From Polydactylus sextarius (taxonomy: Eukaryota > Chordata > Actinopteri > Polynemidae), in contig CM028906.1 in NCBI GenBank assembly GCA_016801845.1, forward strand, positions 3,100,001-3,164,000: a stretch of 64,000 bases of DNA. Direction: 5' to 3'. The stretch's first letter is position 1. Each line of letters opens with the position of its first letter. The notes under the pieces are model-generated. The model was not told the origin of the DNA. It saw nothing but the letters and a program-made list of their open reading frames with translations, and made no database searches. Below are positions 12,741 to 24,119 of this stretch, piece by piece. The translations under genes were made by a program, and so were the position numbers.

Positions 12741-13339
12741 CCCGCCTGCAGGCTCTGTACTGAATGTGTGTTAGTGCAGGATGGAGAGGGTGACATCAGG
12801 GGACTAATCAATCCAACCAGGTGATACAGGAGGCAGGGACGGGCACAGAGGCCCAGCTCCTCCATCACCACCACCCCCTTCAACCAACTTTCTCTCACTG
12901 CTACTGAAAGGATCATTCAATTATTAGTCAACATTATTAGATGAAATAAAAACCTTCAATAAACATAAAACTGTTTGGCTGAGAGCTCCTATGATTTTTG
13001 CCACTGAACCACAAATACTTAATCTTAAATAATATAATAAACAGATGAGACCAAGCTTCTCAAATGTTCAGTAGAGAATGAATCTGAGCTGACATTGGAT
13101 GCAAACTTTCCATACTTGACGGTTTTCATCATTTGACAACTCATTTTGGTTTGACACCCGGCCATGCTTGGTCTTGCGGTCTATTTGCGGTCATTACTGG
13201 ATGGCAACCTGGACAACAGCCACTCTCGTTAAAATATGGTATTTGCTCTCCTACTTTCAAATTAACATTCTATCAAAAGAGTACAAAGTTTTGGTCATTA
13301 GTAAAGTTGGAGAAATATATCAGTGGGCTAATTTCATAG

Positions 13340-13525
13340 GAATAGATTGGAATAGAAATATTATATTCTCATTAAAAGGAGCCAGTTGAAGTGTGGACAT
13401 CTGATCAAGATGCCTCCTGGGCGCCTCCCAATGGAGGTTTTTCAGGAATGTCCAACAGATAGGAGGCCTCAGGTAAGACCCAAAACCTGGGAACATCTCA
13501 GGATTCCTCAGGTGTCCTCAGAGAG
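13340..13525 (+). mobile_element. Non-LTR retrotransposon fragment, 3' end of the ORF2 C-terminus
   Basis: One plus-strand frame reads GHLIKMPPGRLPMEVFQECP and then a TDRRPQ...RPKTWEHLRIPQ segment. This matches the conserved tail of fish LINE ORF2 proteins (GHL-R-MPPGRLPREVF, TGRRPRGRPRTRW, AWERLGIP). It is 5'-truncated with no reverse transcriptase domain. A second, more diverged copy covering the same part of the element lies at 47.1-47.5 kb. I do not assign a clade. Confidence 0.75.
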
Positions 13526-13837
13526 GGACCCCCTTGTTTAAACACATAAGATTTGCATAAAATGTCAGGTAAATATAAAACTACTACAGATCCACTACAG
13601 ATGAACCAACTATAAAGTGTCTGCATTTCGTTATGTCATTTTCAAATTAAATAGTAGACCTTTATTTGAACAAAACAAGCTATTTAAAGATGTCGGCTTG
13701 AGTTCTGGGAAACTATGTTTTATTTTTTTTTCTTTACTTAATGACATGTTGCAGCCCACCTCCTTTCATTGTGTTTGACTGTCATCATTCCTTTTCTTTT
13801 CTCGTTCTCCCTCTTCTTTTTCTTTGTTCGGCTGCAG

Positions 13838-14130
13838 CAGATAAAACCAACCAACCCCTTTTCAATGAAGGATTCTTTTTTTGGCCACTTGCCCAGCTGT
13901 CAGATTCATACAGCGGCACTGTCTCAGTTTCGGTCCTGCTCAGTCCTTCAGGAGAAGGGATTGTTATTCAAGTTGAAAATTTAATCCTAACCCCTTGGAT
14001 TATGGATCGGTCGTGTCTGTGACGCTTTGCCGTAAAATGAAATGTGATCTAATCTAATGTGCGAGCTTCTGCATCGACCTGGGAGCCCGATCAATACTTG
14101 ATTAGTAAATGAGGAAGGTTCAGAGGGGGA
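13838..14130. other. Non-repetitive block after a strong acceptor-like tract, possible conserved element
   Basis: A pyrimidine tract ending in GGCTGCAG at about 13838 precedes a block open on the plus strand to about 14022, then a CpG-bearing stretch (GGATCGGTCGTGTCTGTGACGC) without a frame. There is no donor and no domain. Either a regulatory block or a cryptic terminal exon is possible, and the former is more likely. Confidence 0.18.
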
Positions 14131-14799
14131 GGGGTGGACAGGGGGGTCGTGCTGTCCCAGAGCACATCATTAAAGCATGTAACACACTCGCTCAACAACA
14201 CTATTAGTCCAGTTCAGACCATTACTGCAAGGCCACTAGAGTCAGCTGAGGAGGCGTCTTGACCTCACACACACACACAAACAGACACCCAGGAGTCTCA
14301 GAGTAATAAATCGTAGCCCTGGGTCATCTACTGTCACGTAGGGACAAGCGGGTGGCCTTTATAATGTAATTTATTGAACACAGCTTATTAATTATAGCCT
14401 ATGTGTACCATAATGTATTTTTTTTCTAATTTACAAGAGTACAAATTACGTCAGGGTTAGGCCAATAAATCAACTCTGACAAGCAAACGTTGAGGAACAC
14501 ATCAGATCTTGACCCACTGAAGTTTTGTCTTCATGTTTTTGAGTCAATTAATTGCTTTAAAGATATACCGTTTTTATCTATTTTTATGTACCCTGGAAAT
14601 TCCCGACCACTGGATAGCTGTGGTATGAGGTCCTGTCTATGCCTTGAAATAATATAATTAGTGTGAGTCTGACTGTCAATGTCACGAAAGAGTTTAAATA
14701 CTATTTCAGAGGCTTTTCCATCCTGAGAAAAATAAACTTGCTAAAAAGGAAGGGATGTTTTATGTAGGATATAGAACATCAAATGGTAATATTTCAAGA

Positions 14800-15030
14800 C
14801 ATGAAACCAGTAGCACCTCACGCTTGTGCACAACAGACGGCGACGTGTTCAAGACATGATACAGGCCCGGCAGACTTAATTGCTTTATGACAGAATAAGC
14901 CCATAATTAAACGAGCACACCACCCCAGATAAAGAAGGGAGAGGCGGGTGGAAGGGGTGAACATCGATAACTACATCTGTAAAGGATGAAAGTGCAGACT
15001 ATAAATAGGATGCGGATCATCCAGGGGTCT
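14800..15030. other. Block with homeodomain-type and MEF2-type motifs, candidate enhancer
   Basis: Non-repetitive sequence with ACTTAATTGC, CCATAATTAAACG and ATAAGCCC motifs (TAATTA/TAATTG cores), plus a CpG-bearing segment (GACGGCGACGTG) and CTATAAATAG at 14999-15008, a consensus MEF2 site. The motifs are visible; regulatory use is inference. Confidence 0.25.
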
Positions 15031-16046
15031 TTTGTTTTCAACTGGGGATATTGAATGTTATCTGGTTGACATTTTGGAGCCGGTCTCCTGGTGACATTTG
15101 GGAGATGTCACAATTACAGCAGCTGGACCAACCAACCAATTACAGATGTAATTTTTTTTGTCTATCCTGCCAGGTACAGCTTTTCATGTCTTGTCATAGG
15201 GCACGGCACCCGTGTGTGTGTCACTCTGTGTGCATGTGTGTGTTTAGAAATAGCTCCACTAGGGTCCCTGCATTCCAGCGGCTGTTCTAACATGTTGTAA
15301 ATACAAGGTGTTAGAGAAAACATAGCAGGGGGGTTGAAATCACTCAGACCTATTACAAGTGGAGGGGGGAGGGAGGAGGGTACAGGATGTAGGTTATCAT
15401 AGATAAACAAACCAGGTTCACCTGCGATCATGAACACTGGGCCAGCATGTCAACACTGCTATCACAAGCCAAATAATGCTGTCATTAAGTCAAAGGATAA
15501 ATCTGCATCAGACACAAGTGGAAAGTGACTTTCAACAAAACCGCATCACTTATTCTCTTGCATACATGTCATTATTTATTCTCTGCTTCTAGGCTTCTGA
15601 AGCATCCTCACTGCTCTAATCTCCTCATCAAGCCGGGTTTGAAGGCAATAACTATACATAAACCCACCTCATGTTGTAATACATGCAGCCTAATTCTGCA
15701 CAAAACCTTCCATAAACCCCCAAATAATCACAATTAAAATCACTGCATGTACTTTCAACAGCACCTACGGCTGGATAAGCGCGATGCGTGGTGCAAATGA
15801 TAATAACAATCAGCAACATTCTCATGTGCTGCTGCAGATCTGAGAGCTTCAACACTTGCACACATTTTCCACTACACTTTCTGTTCTAACCACTTTAAGT
15901 TGCGCCTCTCTGATGAGGGACTGGGGGTGGACTTGGCTGCTGAGTTGTATATCGTCTTATTTGTGCCACGGAGCTGCAAACACCGGCACAAACGTGCACA
16001 AATCACAGTTTCAAGTCCACTTTTGAGGAAAGAGTCAGTTTCTTAC

Positions 16047-16113
16047 CTGGAGTCTGTAGCAGCAGTAAAGTTACCAGGGCTCCCCACAGCCACAGCACGG
16101 CGGCCGGCTGCAT
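16047..16113 (-). CDS. First coding exon, signal peptide of unidentified secreted or membrane protein
   Basis: The minus strand reads ATG at 16113-16111 and stays open for 22 codons plus one base. A consensus donor (CCAG/GTAAGA) then cuts at 16047/16046. The peptide starts MQPAAV and continues with the hydrophobic run LWLWGALVTLLLLQ, followed by T-P and a split codon for G. This is a typical ER signal peptide with almost no charge. The ATG has A at -3 and follows a purine-rich leader. The intron is phase 1, the usual phase between a signal-peptide exon and a first Ig, FN3 or similar extracellular module; that is family knowledge, not something shown by this exon alone. No second exon was found in the remaining 16 kb, so intron 1 exceeds 16 kb. 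I do not recognise the gene: candidates include Ig-superfamily receptors, receptor kinases and adhesion proteins. Confidence is good that this is a real first coding exon and nil for a name. Confidence 0.72.
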
Positions 16114-16560
16114 CTTGTCTCTCGTAGCCCCAGCTTCTCTCTCACTTCTCCGTGGCTTTTCCCACTTTCCCCCCTTTTCCTCTCCTTCTTCTCCTCTTTT
16201 TCTCCCTCACAGTTCAATAACAACGTGTTTCTGTTAGAAAAGAAACGAGTAAAGAGACGCTCCGGGCTTTTCACGCTAACTTCATACCATGACTGACTTT
16301 GTAGCCCCCGTTTTTGTTTATGGTTTTTTTTTCTCCCCTTTTTTCTGTTGTTTTGTTTTGTCTCCACTCCCTCCACCCGGCCTCCTCCTTTTCTCCTCCG
16401 CCTCCTCCTCCTCTCCGCGAGTGATAACGCGACAAAACCGGGATTAAAAAGTTAACTCTGGTGGGGACAGCTCGGCTCCGCTCTCCAACATGTTGTGCTC
16501 CACTTACGGACGCCGTAGCTACCAAAAGGAGCTGCGGACCGTACCAACCGTGAGTTGACG
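16114..16560 (-). promoter_or_regulatory. 5' UTR and probable CpG-containing promoter region of the minus-strand gene
   Basis: In transcript sense this region is strongly purine-rich (GGA/GAA runs, about 16130-16215 and 16375-16415) just above the ATG. Further upstream it becomes CpG-containing (CGCGACAAAACCGG, GGACGCCGTAGC). No TATA box is visible at a fitting distance, so a dispersed, CpG-type start is likely. Short upstream ORFs are present if the leader is this long: ATG at 16491 (15 codons) and ATGs at 16290 and 16285 (2 and 4 codons). The transcription start cannot be fixed from sequence alone. Confidence 0.5.
16490..16549 (+). other. Possible divergent first exon, 20 codons ending at GTGAGT
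   Basis: On the plus strand, within the CpG-containing promoter of the minus-strand gene, an ATG opens exactly 20 codons (starting MLCSTYGRRSYQKEL) up to a GTGAGT donor core at 16550. The bases before the donor are CC, which is weaker than the usual AG. The next in-frame triplets reach a stop at once if unspliced. This could be a divergent promoter transcript or chance. No downstream partner exon was found. Confidence 0.15.
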
Positions 16561-17439
16561 GGTGTGCGCGTTTTTGTCTACCGCTGTGTTTTTCAGCTAA
16601 AACACAAATAGTTGAACGTCACCGATAAATACCATCGTATCACTTAATGTAGAATGAAAACTTAACTTTAATATCATCACTTTGCTCTCAAACCAACTTT
16701 ATCTCTACAACGTATACACACAACTCCCCCACCTACTCAAACAATAGTTTGGTCCAAAATCTCAGATCCGTTGTGTCATTTATGAAATTATAGTGCATTT
16801 TTTTTTTTTTTATAATTTAAAAAATGTGACAAAAACGAAGTTTGTGTGTTAACTAACAAAGTTTATTTGTTTATTTATTTACCTATTAAATCGCCTTTAT
16901 TCTGCGCCTTCCTTTACACAGTATAAGTGTTATTTAACGGGAGAGAGAAGAGGATGATTGTCATTTATGTCTGTGGTGTAATGACAGTGAGATGAGGTTA
17001 TTACACAGTCATTAGTCAGTACCAAAGATTTATCCAGGAAAAAAAAAAGAGTTAGAGTTAAAGTTAAAGCTAGAAAGACATCACTGTTATGTAATTAATT
17101 TCAAAAAAAGTTCACCGCTGACCTATAAAATTACAAGATCTTACTGTAATATTTAGCCATAAAAAGTCAATATTAATATCATTGTGCAAATCCTAAATGA
17201 ATATGATGTGACTGAGCACATTCTGGGAGCATTATACTGATAAAGGTTTAAATAAGCAATATGCTACATGAATTCATGCTAATCTCACTATTAGGGATCA
17301 AAGACATATCTTAGAATATTGTAATAGTCCCACAACTGGTATAAAATACTTTAAATCCCATAAATTATGAAAATAAGTAAGGAATTAAATGCCATAGACA
17401 GATCTAGATATTCACATCTCTCCTCTATCCCTGGCTTTA

Positions 17440-17700
17440 GACCTCTGTTTCTAATTATGAGGCAGCTTTAGTTGGGGATGTGAGCTGTTCTGTCTCGTCT
17501 CTAAACAGACCATCATCATTCAGTGCACGCCTCCAGCCTCCCCTCTCAGCTGCGGAGCATCCATCAGACTATTACATTTCATCCCAATAAAAGTGGTCTG
17601 TGCTGTCACTTATTCACAATTTGATACAGAGCATTATAACGAACAGCAAGAGTCCCGTGACAGTCATTTGTACCTTCAGATTTTTCGAGAGGGATCACAT
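17440..17700. other. Non-repetitive upstream block, possible conserved noncoding element
   Basis: This block lies about 1 kb upstream of the inferred promoter. It is GC-balanced with no tandem repeat, includes CCCAATAAAAGTGG and TCACTTATTCACAATTTG, and is flanked by AT-rich sequence. It may act as a proximal enhancer; this is inferred from texture only. Confidence 0.2.
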
Positions 17701-18685
17701 ACAAGAGGTACCGGTGCTATTATAAGTACAGCAATATAACATATTATAACATCCTTTTCAGTTCTTAAGTTATTATCTATGGTTCAGTCCTAAAGCTATA
17801 TAAGTCCCTCTGAGAATACAAACCAACATTATGTTTTGCTTGAAATCTAATTTGATAAGACATGTCACATAGTTGTATTAATGAAAACAGAGTGTCAGCA
17901 TCTTAAACTATTAGTGGAAAAAACAAAAAAATCCATTAAGCTGAAACAATGATTTTTGAAAATCCTAAAGACTTTACTGTGCTTTGAATGAAGTGCATTC
18001 TTCATCACCTAACAACATCCAAAGCTGCATTAAATATGGCGGAGGCTACATACAATCACTTTTTGTAACTTTTCAGAGGCAGGAAGTCCCACGATCATGC
18101 TCACGGTGTTTTTGCATGAATCCCTGAGAAGCAACAAAAACAGAGACACATTGATGCAGCCAGGATGAGGCTTTCACAGCAGGCGTTTCTCTCCTTTGAT
18201 TGTGGCTATTAACAATGCATATAAACACTTTTGCCTTTAGATGTGGTGCAGTGACAAGTTGTCTGATCTCATTCCTTTGAAGCAAACCAAAATGTCTTTC
18301 AGTAATATTATACCAGCACCATAACAGTGACAGAGAACATTATCATCTCACAACATGTGAGAATATTAAATGTGATATACTTATATATCAGAGACCAAAG
18401 TTGTGGGTTTCAAGAGAATGTGAAGAAAGAAGCTAAAGACAGGATGCCAGTTGCAGTGACTAAGCATGTGAGCTGATCCAGGACCAGGACCTGGACTGGT
18501 TGAGGCCAAGATGGGCCTGCCTGGCTGCAGTGTAAGTGTGGAGCAGCTGTGGCCCCCTTTCAGCTCCCTTCCTGTCTCTGGGTGAAGAGATGGAGACATT
18601 TAATTATAACCTGTGATTAATGCGTCCGCAGCGGGCCAGGAGTCTGTCTGAGCAGCACCGAGGGATTCCGTTTAAGTTTTAGAAT

Positions 18686-18687
<2 letters not shown>

Positions 18688-18725
<38 letters not shown>

Positions 18726-18736
18726 GCACACACACT
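18688..18736. repeat. Compound (CT)n(CA)n microsatellite
   Basis: About 16 CT units pass directly into CACACG and CA units. Confidence 0.97.
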
Positions 18737-18907
18737 GAGAATGACTCTATACGCACTGTTTCAACTATCTTATCACTTAAAGTGCCAGAAAGTCGCACCA
18801 GTTCTCCAGTGACTTTTATATTCTCTGTCTCTTTCTAAGTCACCACTGGTATCTGCCACCATTTGGTCAGTGCAACATATGGCTGTCAGTGTGTGTGTGT
18901 GTGTGTA

Positions 18908-19148
18908 CTTATTGTGTACTTATAGAGCTATACTTGTAAGAACCAGTTTGAGTTCTACCTTGGAAGTGAGGACATCCTGCTGTTAAAGCATAAGATTTAG
19001 TTTTGGGGTGAGGATAATGTTTGAGGTTGGGCATTAAGATGTGATGGTTAAGGTTAGGGTAAAGGGCTGAGGAATGTATTATGTCAAGTGTCCTCACAAT
19101 GATAGAAGGGTGTGTGTGTGTTTGTGTGTGTGTACATGTGTGTGTGTG
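18908..19148. repeat. Dispersed fish repeat with GGTTAGGGT motif and GT tail
   Basis: Contains GGAAGTGAGGACATCC, GGTTAAGGTTAGGGTAAAGGG and GTCCTCACAATGATAGAAGGG, ending in GT repeats (19111-19148). The same word set and the neighbouring microsatellite recur at 22.88-23.16 kb. This matches a common teleost dispersed repeat that codes for nothing. The telomere-like TTAGGG words are part of the repeat and do not indicate a telomere. Confidence 0.6.
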
Positions 19149-19261
19149 CTGCTTGGAGAACAGCTGTGGCCTTATCACTTTAGCTTCCGCTGATAAATAA
19201 AGAGGTGCGCTGGACTGGAGATGAGTCGGCTGTTACAGACAGAAGATCAGACAGGTGCTGG

Positions 19262-19263
<2 letters not shown>

Positions 19264-19318
<55 letters not shown>

Positions 19319-19319
19319 T
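19264..19319. repeat. Compound (GT)n(GA)n microsatellite
   Basis: About 15 GT units followed by about 12 GA units, then a short GAGT run. Confidence 0.97.
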
Positions 19320-20176
19320 GAATGAGTGAGTGAGTATGTAGCACAGATATTATGTTCCCTCTCCAACACTTGCTTATATGAACATTCTCTTTTCAGGTTA
19401 ACACAGGATCTGATAAATTTCCTGAGCATCATTCTTTCATTCTTCCCACGTACAGGCAGGTTAAAAGACATTTATAGCACTGTAAGTAAAACAGGAGTCA
19501 CATGTCTGCATGACATAGACACTCTTTATGGTCCAGACAGTTATTTGACAGTTGTCATCAGTGGGTAGTTAAAATGGACTGAGAGGGAGTAAGAATTATT
19601 GTTATTTATTGTTGGTGCATTCAAGGACAATCTGAAATCTGAGTTATTTCTGTCAGGATCCTGAGTCTAGATACAATTCAGCACATGACTCTTGAAACTT
19701 GAATGTATGATATTCATCAAACACCAACCTTAACAAAGTAGATACAGTCAAATGAAGCCTTCTGTATTTGAATAATTACATAAATAAACTGTGTTATTTA
19801 TATAACAACTGTGAAGTTGTGAAAATTAAATGAGAGCATGAATTAAAAAGTTTATGGTGTTTTCTTATGTGTGCAGCCTGGGCTGGAGTTTGATGATATT
19901 TCATAAATCTAAGTCCATTATCAAAGTAGTTTTTCAAATTCAAAGTCATTAAAATTGTCCAACCTCAACAACCATGTAGTTTGTTTTCTCCACCAACAGA
20001 TAAGACCCACAAGATCATGCCAGAGAAATATGTGGTTACATTGGTATTGTTGGTCAGTTTGGTCAAGTACCCCCTCAAGAGTAGAGGATCTTCATCACCA
20101 TGGATACAATAATAAAAAGAAGTGGTTAAGGGTGCGGAACAGTCATTTGTGAACCTGACCGAAATGGACCTTCACT

Positions 20177-20200
20177 TAAAAAAAAAAAAAAAAAAAAAAC
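20177..20200. repeat. Poly-A tract
   Basis: A run of more than 20 A after TTCACTT, with no recognisable element upstream. Confidence 0.9.
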
Positions 20201-21002
20201 TTCTTTTGTGGCTACGTTGTCTAATAATGAAATTTGAGTAATCCACTTATTCATTTATTTATTTTCACAAGAGGACAGTCTTTATTTTTTAAAATCTTTT
20301 AGAAATCTATTTTCAATTTATTCAATAACAGATAAAGTGTGTGTGAAAATATGTGAAAATTTCTAGTGCAGTATTCAAAAAGAGATTAGAGACAACAAAT
20401 GTAGAGAATGTTTTTTTTTGTTTGTTTTTTGTTTTTTTTTTGCAATGTGTTAAATGATCAGCATGATGTGAAATCAGACAATTGTTTCTATTTCTTATTT
20501 CTATCTGAGTTCTATGGAGCCTTTAAGCCTCTTTTAGGTCATTGGTTTTGGTTTTCTGGCATTACTGTTACCAAATTAGATGCTAATGTTCCTTGGTGTT
20601 CCCTGAATGTTATAATTAATAACAAATTATTTCTAACATGTTAGACATGGCCAGGTGTGGAGTTCTTATGTCCCCAAGGGCCCCCCAAAAAAAATACAAA
20701 AGCAGCTTTAACTTATCCGTGTGTGTGTGTGTGTGTTTATTTAGATAATTTGCTAAATTAGATACACTAAACCACCAGAAAGGTTCTACCATTAGTACAT
20801 TACAGTACTAACGGTAGAGATTTTTCTCCTTCCTGTCTCCCTCCCTTCCTTCTCTTGCCCTTTTATTCTGTTTCTTCTGGCAATGATGTAACCAGAGACA
20901 CCCTTATTAAAATTAGCGGGGGAACCCGACCACACCACACTCCACATGGCCAGGACTGGCTGCTGTGCCCCCACCCCCCTTTCCCCCCCAACCCCCCTCT
21001 CT

Positions 21003-21047
21003 CACACAGACACAGACACAGACACACACACACACACACACACACAT
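21003..21047. repeat. (CA)n microsatellite with CAGA interruptions
   Basis: CACAGA units followed by about 11 CA units. It follows a C-rich stretch at about 20970-21000. Confidence 0.95.
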
Positions 21048-22029
21048 TGCGTCCTGCTGTGGTGTGGTTCGGAGCCCAGCAGCCTGTTCTGCGGCCCATC
21101 TAACTACAGGGCTTTTTTCTGTGAGGTTTATTTTCGTGGATGCTCTGCTCTCGCCATGTTCTCTTCGCACAATGGGCTCGTTTACATGTGGCCAAAATCA
21201 AACACACGCTGACATGGACGCAGAGTCTTTGCCTCGCTCCGTTGTTGGCCTTTTCGAACCACAGAGACTTGGGTTTTCAACCACAGACATGTCCTCGGTC
21301 TCAATGAAAAGGGATTTTATTCTCAAAAGCTACACTGCTATTATTTTTAATTCAATCTTAACCCTTATTTCTTGTGTTTTAAAGTAGAATATTGCTGTTA
21401 TTCAAGGCTCACAGTCTATTTGTTTCCATCTTGCTTTCCACAGGTAATCTGATTTTCCAAGCCAAACAAAGATTCTCAGTTATGATGCTTTCAGGGGTTT
21501 CTGACACTCTCTCTCTTTCTCTGTGTCTGTGAGTGACTTTCTTGATTGTGATGATTACAGTGAAATAAAATAATTTTCTTTGCTATTGCAGATGTGAAGC
21601 CCTCCAAGAAACGGTTGGGGTGGGCGGTTGGGTGACAAACAGTGTGCAGGTTTATTCTGGATCATTGGCATCAGCTCAGACAAAGCAGCTTTTTCACCTG
21701 TTAAAACATTCAGTCTTTCTTACTTGGGTTTGGTTTATAATTCAATCAGATTTTCTTTTGACATTTTTCAATGCTCAGTGATCCGTTGCTTACATCAGCA
21801 GCAGGAGCAGGAGAGATTTAGACATGAATGTACATAATCAGCACCTACACAAGCAAACACGCACTTGTGCCTGCAGGTGTATATAATATGAATGAGTCTG
21901 CACATTCACACGCAGGTAAACATGAGCGCATTCCTCCCCGGCACAAAGTACACACACCACAAAACCTACCAATAAAGGCTTGCACACCTGGCCTGCTGGC
22001 ATCAGGTCTGAAAGTCGTTGTTAGAAAGC

Positions 22030-22260
22030 TGTGAGTCACAGCACCAGGGGCGCTGCCGCGACTAAAGAGGCCCGGGCTCTGAGGCTGCGTACCCTGCAGG
22101 GAGCACTGACGCCTGGGTTGAGGAGAGGTGAATCTGCCTATGGAAGAAACTCTGGATGAGGCTTTTCTGCTAAAGCTGCTGAAATTAAAGTAGAGGCCCA
22201 GAGCTTTGATTTGGCTTTGTGGGCAAAAGTATCTCCGGGGGCAAGATTAAGATTTTAAAG
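22030..22260. other. GC-richer non-repetitive block, possible conserved noncoding element
   Basis: Starts with CACCAGGGGCGCTGCCGCG and AAAGAGGCCCGGGC, then mixed sequence including AAATTAAAGTAGAGGCCC. The flanks are AT-rich. It resembles, but misses by one base, a CTCF core. Inferred regulatory only. Confidence 0.25.
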
Positions 22261-22331
22261 TAGGATAAATTGTTGCTAATCATCCAGGGCCCTCACAAAG
22301 TTTCATACTGCACGCATATGTGGCTCTCTTT

Positions 22332-22339
22332 CACACACA

Positions 22340-22396
<57 letters not shown>

Positions 22397-22417
22397 ACAT
22401 ACACACACACACACACA
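22332..22417. repeat. Long (CA)n microsatellite
   Basis: About 86 bp, with AAAC and ATAC interruptions. It is the longest dinucleotide array in the window and is likely polymorphic. Confidence 0.98.
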
Positions 22418-22877
22418 AAAAAAAATGTTGGGGCATTTATAATTCCAAGTATGATTTGACGGTATGTATCAAAATCTGTATCAATGTATCAATATCTAAG
22501 CTAAAACTATTTTAAATTGCTGGGATATAATCAATATATATCAATATATAGAACCAGGTGTTCTATATATAAACGCACGTCGTTCCATTAGCTCAACTAG
22601 TGAGTAGATGAACTCTAAAACCATGACATCTATACAATGTTATTTTCTTAAAGAAGGGCACCACTGAAGGCCCAGATGTGAAATGCTTGGCCTGGTACTG
22701 AAAGAACATACATGGCTTCTATTCTCTTTGTGCCAGTTCAGTCAGGAACTGGCAGTCAAAATTAATCGATCATGAGTGGCGTTTGTCAGACTTGAGACGG
22801 AGGTATGGTGAGACAGTGTGTGAAAGCAGTTATAATCATGTTTCGGCGGCCCTGAGGTGTGTGTGTTTGTGTTTTTC

Positions 22878-23165
22878 CTTTTCCTTCCCATTGTGGGGAC
22901 TTAAACCTGTCTACACACTCTGTTATGGAGACTGGTCTCCCTTGTGGGGACAAAAAGCAGGTCTCCATAATGCAAAAAAAACAAAAAAATGAAGGTGAAG
23001 ACATGACTTAAGGTTTGGTTAAAGTTAGAGTCAGGTGTAGATAATGGTTAGACAAGTAGTAGAAACAACTGAGATCTCTAGGGTTTCTAGGAAAGTCTCC
23101 AGGAAATGAAGGCCAAAGTCAATGAAATGTCCCCTGAAGGCATGAAAACAAGAGTCTCTGTGTGA
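22878..23165. repeat. Dispersed fish repeat, 'TTGTGGGGAC' type
   Basis: Contains CCATTGTGGGGACTTAAACC, CCCTTGTGGGGACAAAAAGC, GGTCTCCATAATGC and a later GAAATGTCCCCTGAAGG segment, preceded by GT units. It is related in layout to the repeat at 18.9-19.1 kb: paired GGGGAC/GTCCCC ends around an A-rich and GGTTA-type middle. It has no coding capacity and no clear terminal inverted repeat. Confidence 0.55.
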
Positions 23166-23189
23166 AAAAAAGTACATGTCAGGCGAATA

Positions 23190-23520
23190 CAGCTTGCTCA
23201 CTTGTCAATCTTTCTTTCCAATCTTTCTTTTTCTGGTACCCCGATTTATAGCCTCCAGGTCATTCAATCTGGGCTCACTGATGGACTTGTCGCCGGCCAC
23301 TGTGTATGGGTGGACTGAACTGTTGTGCGTCTCCAAGAGGAGACACCCAGAATGTCCAATATGATTGGAGGACTGTGACAAAGTTCATTCTCTCAGTTGA
23401 TGTTACCAATATATTTAAAATAAAAGATGACACTAATTATTGGAGGGCCCAATTCATTCGAAATAAAAACATCACTAAAAAAACAAATCTGGATTTTCAT
23501 GGGCCCTAACCTCTAATGAG
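23190..23520. other. Non-repetitive block, possible conserved noncoding element
   Basis: The mixed-composition core includes GACTTGTCGCCGGCCACTG and GTCTCCAAGAGGAGACACCC. The latter contains a small inverted repeat, GTCTCC/GGAGAC. There is no domain in any frame. Nothing else is visible up to the AT-rich sequence at about 23.7-23.9 kb. Confidence 0.15.
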
Positions 23521-24119
23521 CCCCTAATGAGCTTATATGTAAGGTTTAGGTGAATGTATTTGCAGGAATTGAATTTAATGTTATGTTTTTATTAGCGCGG
23601 AATAGAAAACACCGTACATCTATACTGACTGACTTTGTCACCTCAAGGCCACAGATCAGGAAGGGGATGGAGTGAACGGTTTCAATCTGGAAACTCATTA
23701 CGAGATGAAACTGAACCTTTAAACTATTTATTTATTTTCTGTTAACTTTTATTATTTTTCTGTTAATCTATTTTCATAGATTTTATGCTGTCAAATAGAT
23801 AAATTTACCCTTGCAGGACAAACAAAAAAAAATTTTTTTATTCTATTCTACATAAAAACTATTAAGCTTTTAAAACATAAAATTCCTGTAATCTGTATTT
23901 AAATCAATAATTTGTCACTTCTGGGACTGTATCTTGAGGCTTAACAATGGGAGATGAAAATTTCCTACAGCTGTTGCAGTGAAAGATTTTTTGTTGTGTT
24001 TTGCATTAGTTGTGTTCAGATCACAAAGACTCAGCTTTGGTACAACAGAGTTTTTCATGACGGCTTGTGGTTTGGGGCAATAATATAATGAGGCATTGTG
24101 TATTGCTATTGAAAGGGGT

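Larger units (their letters stand above)
1..16046 (-). other. Intron 1 (partial) of the minus-strand gene
   Basis: This is everything downstream of the donor at 16046 in transcript direction. I searched for minus-strand acceptor/exon/donor sets and found none convincing. The stretch holds microsatellites, one SINE, one LINE fragment, poly-A/T runs and several non-repetitive GC-richer blocks, listed separately. Between those blocks (for example 1380-3180, 4560-5140, 5700-6900, 8400-8860, 9180-10900, 12260-13340 and 15030-16040) I see ordinary AT-rich intronic sequence. That the window edge lies inside intron 1 is an inference from the lack of exons. Confidence 0.55.

Noticed and set aside
19040..19060. 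TTAGGG telomere-like words
   Set aside because: Single degenerate units within a dispersed fish repeat, not an array.
20965..21387. 140-codon plus-strand frame
   Set aside because: Starts in a C-rich stretch and a (CA)n array. The remainder has no domain or splice support.
22044..22062. CTCF-like CACCAGGGGCGCTG
   Set aside because: One G short of the core spacing, so it does not fit the motif.
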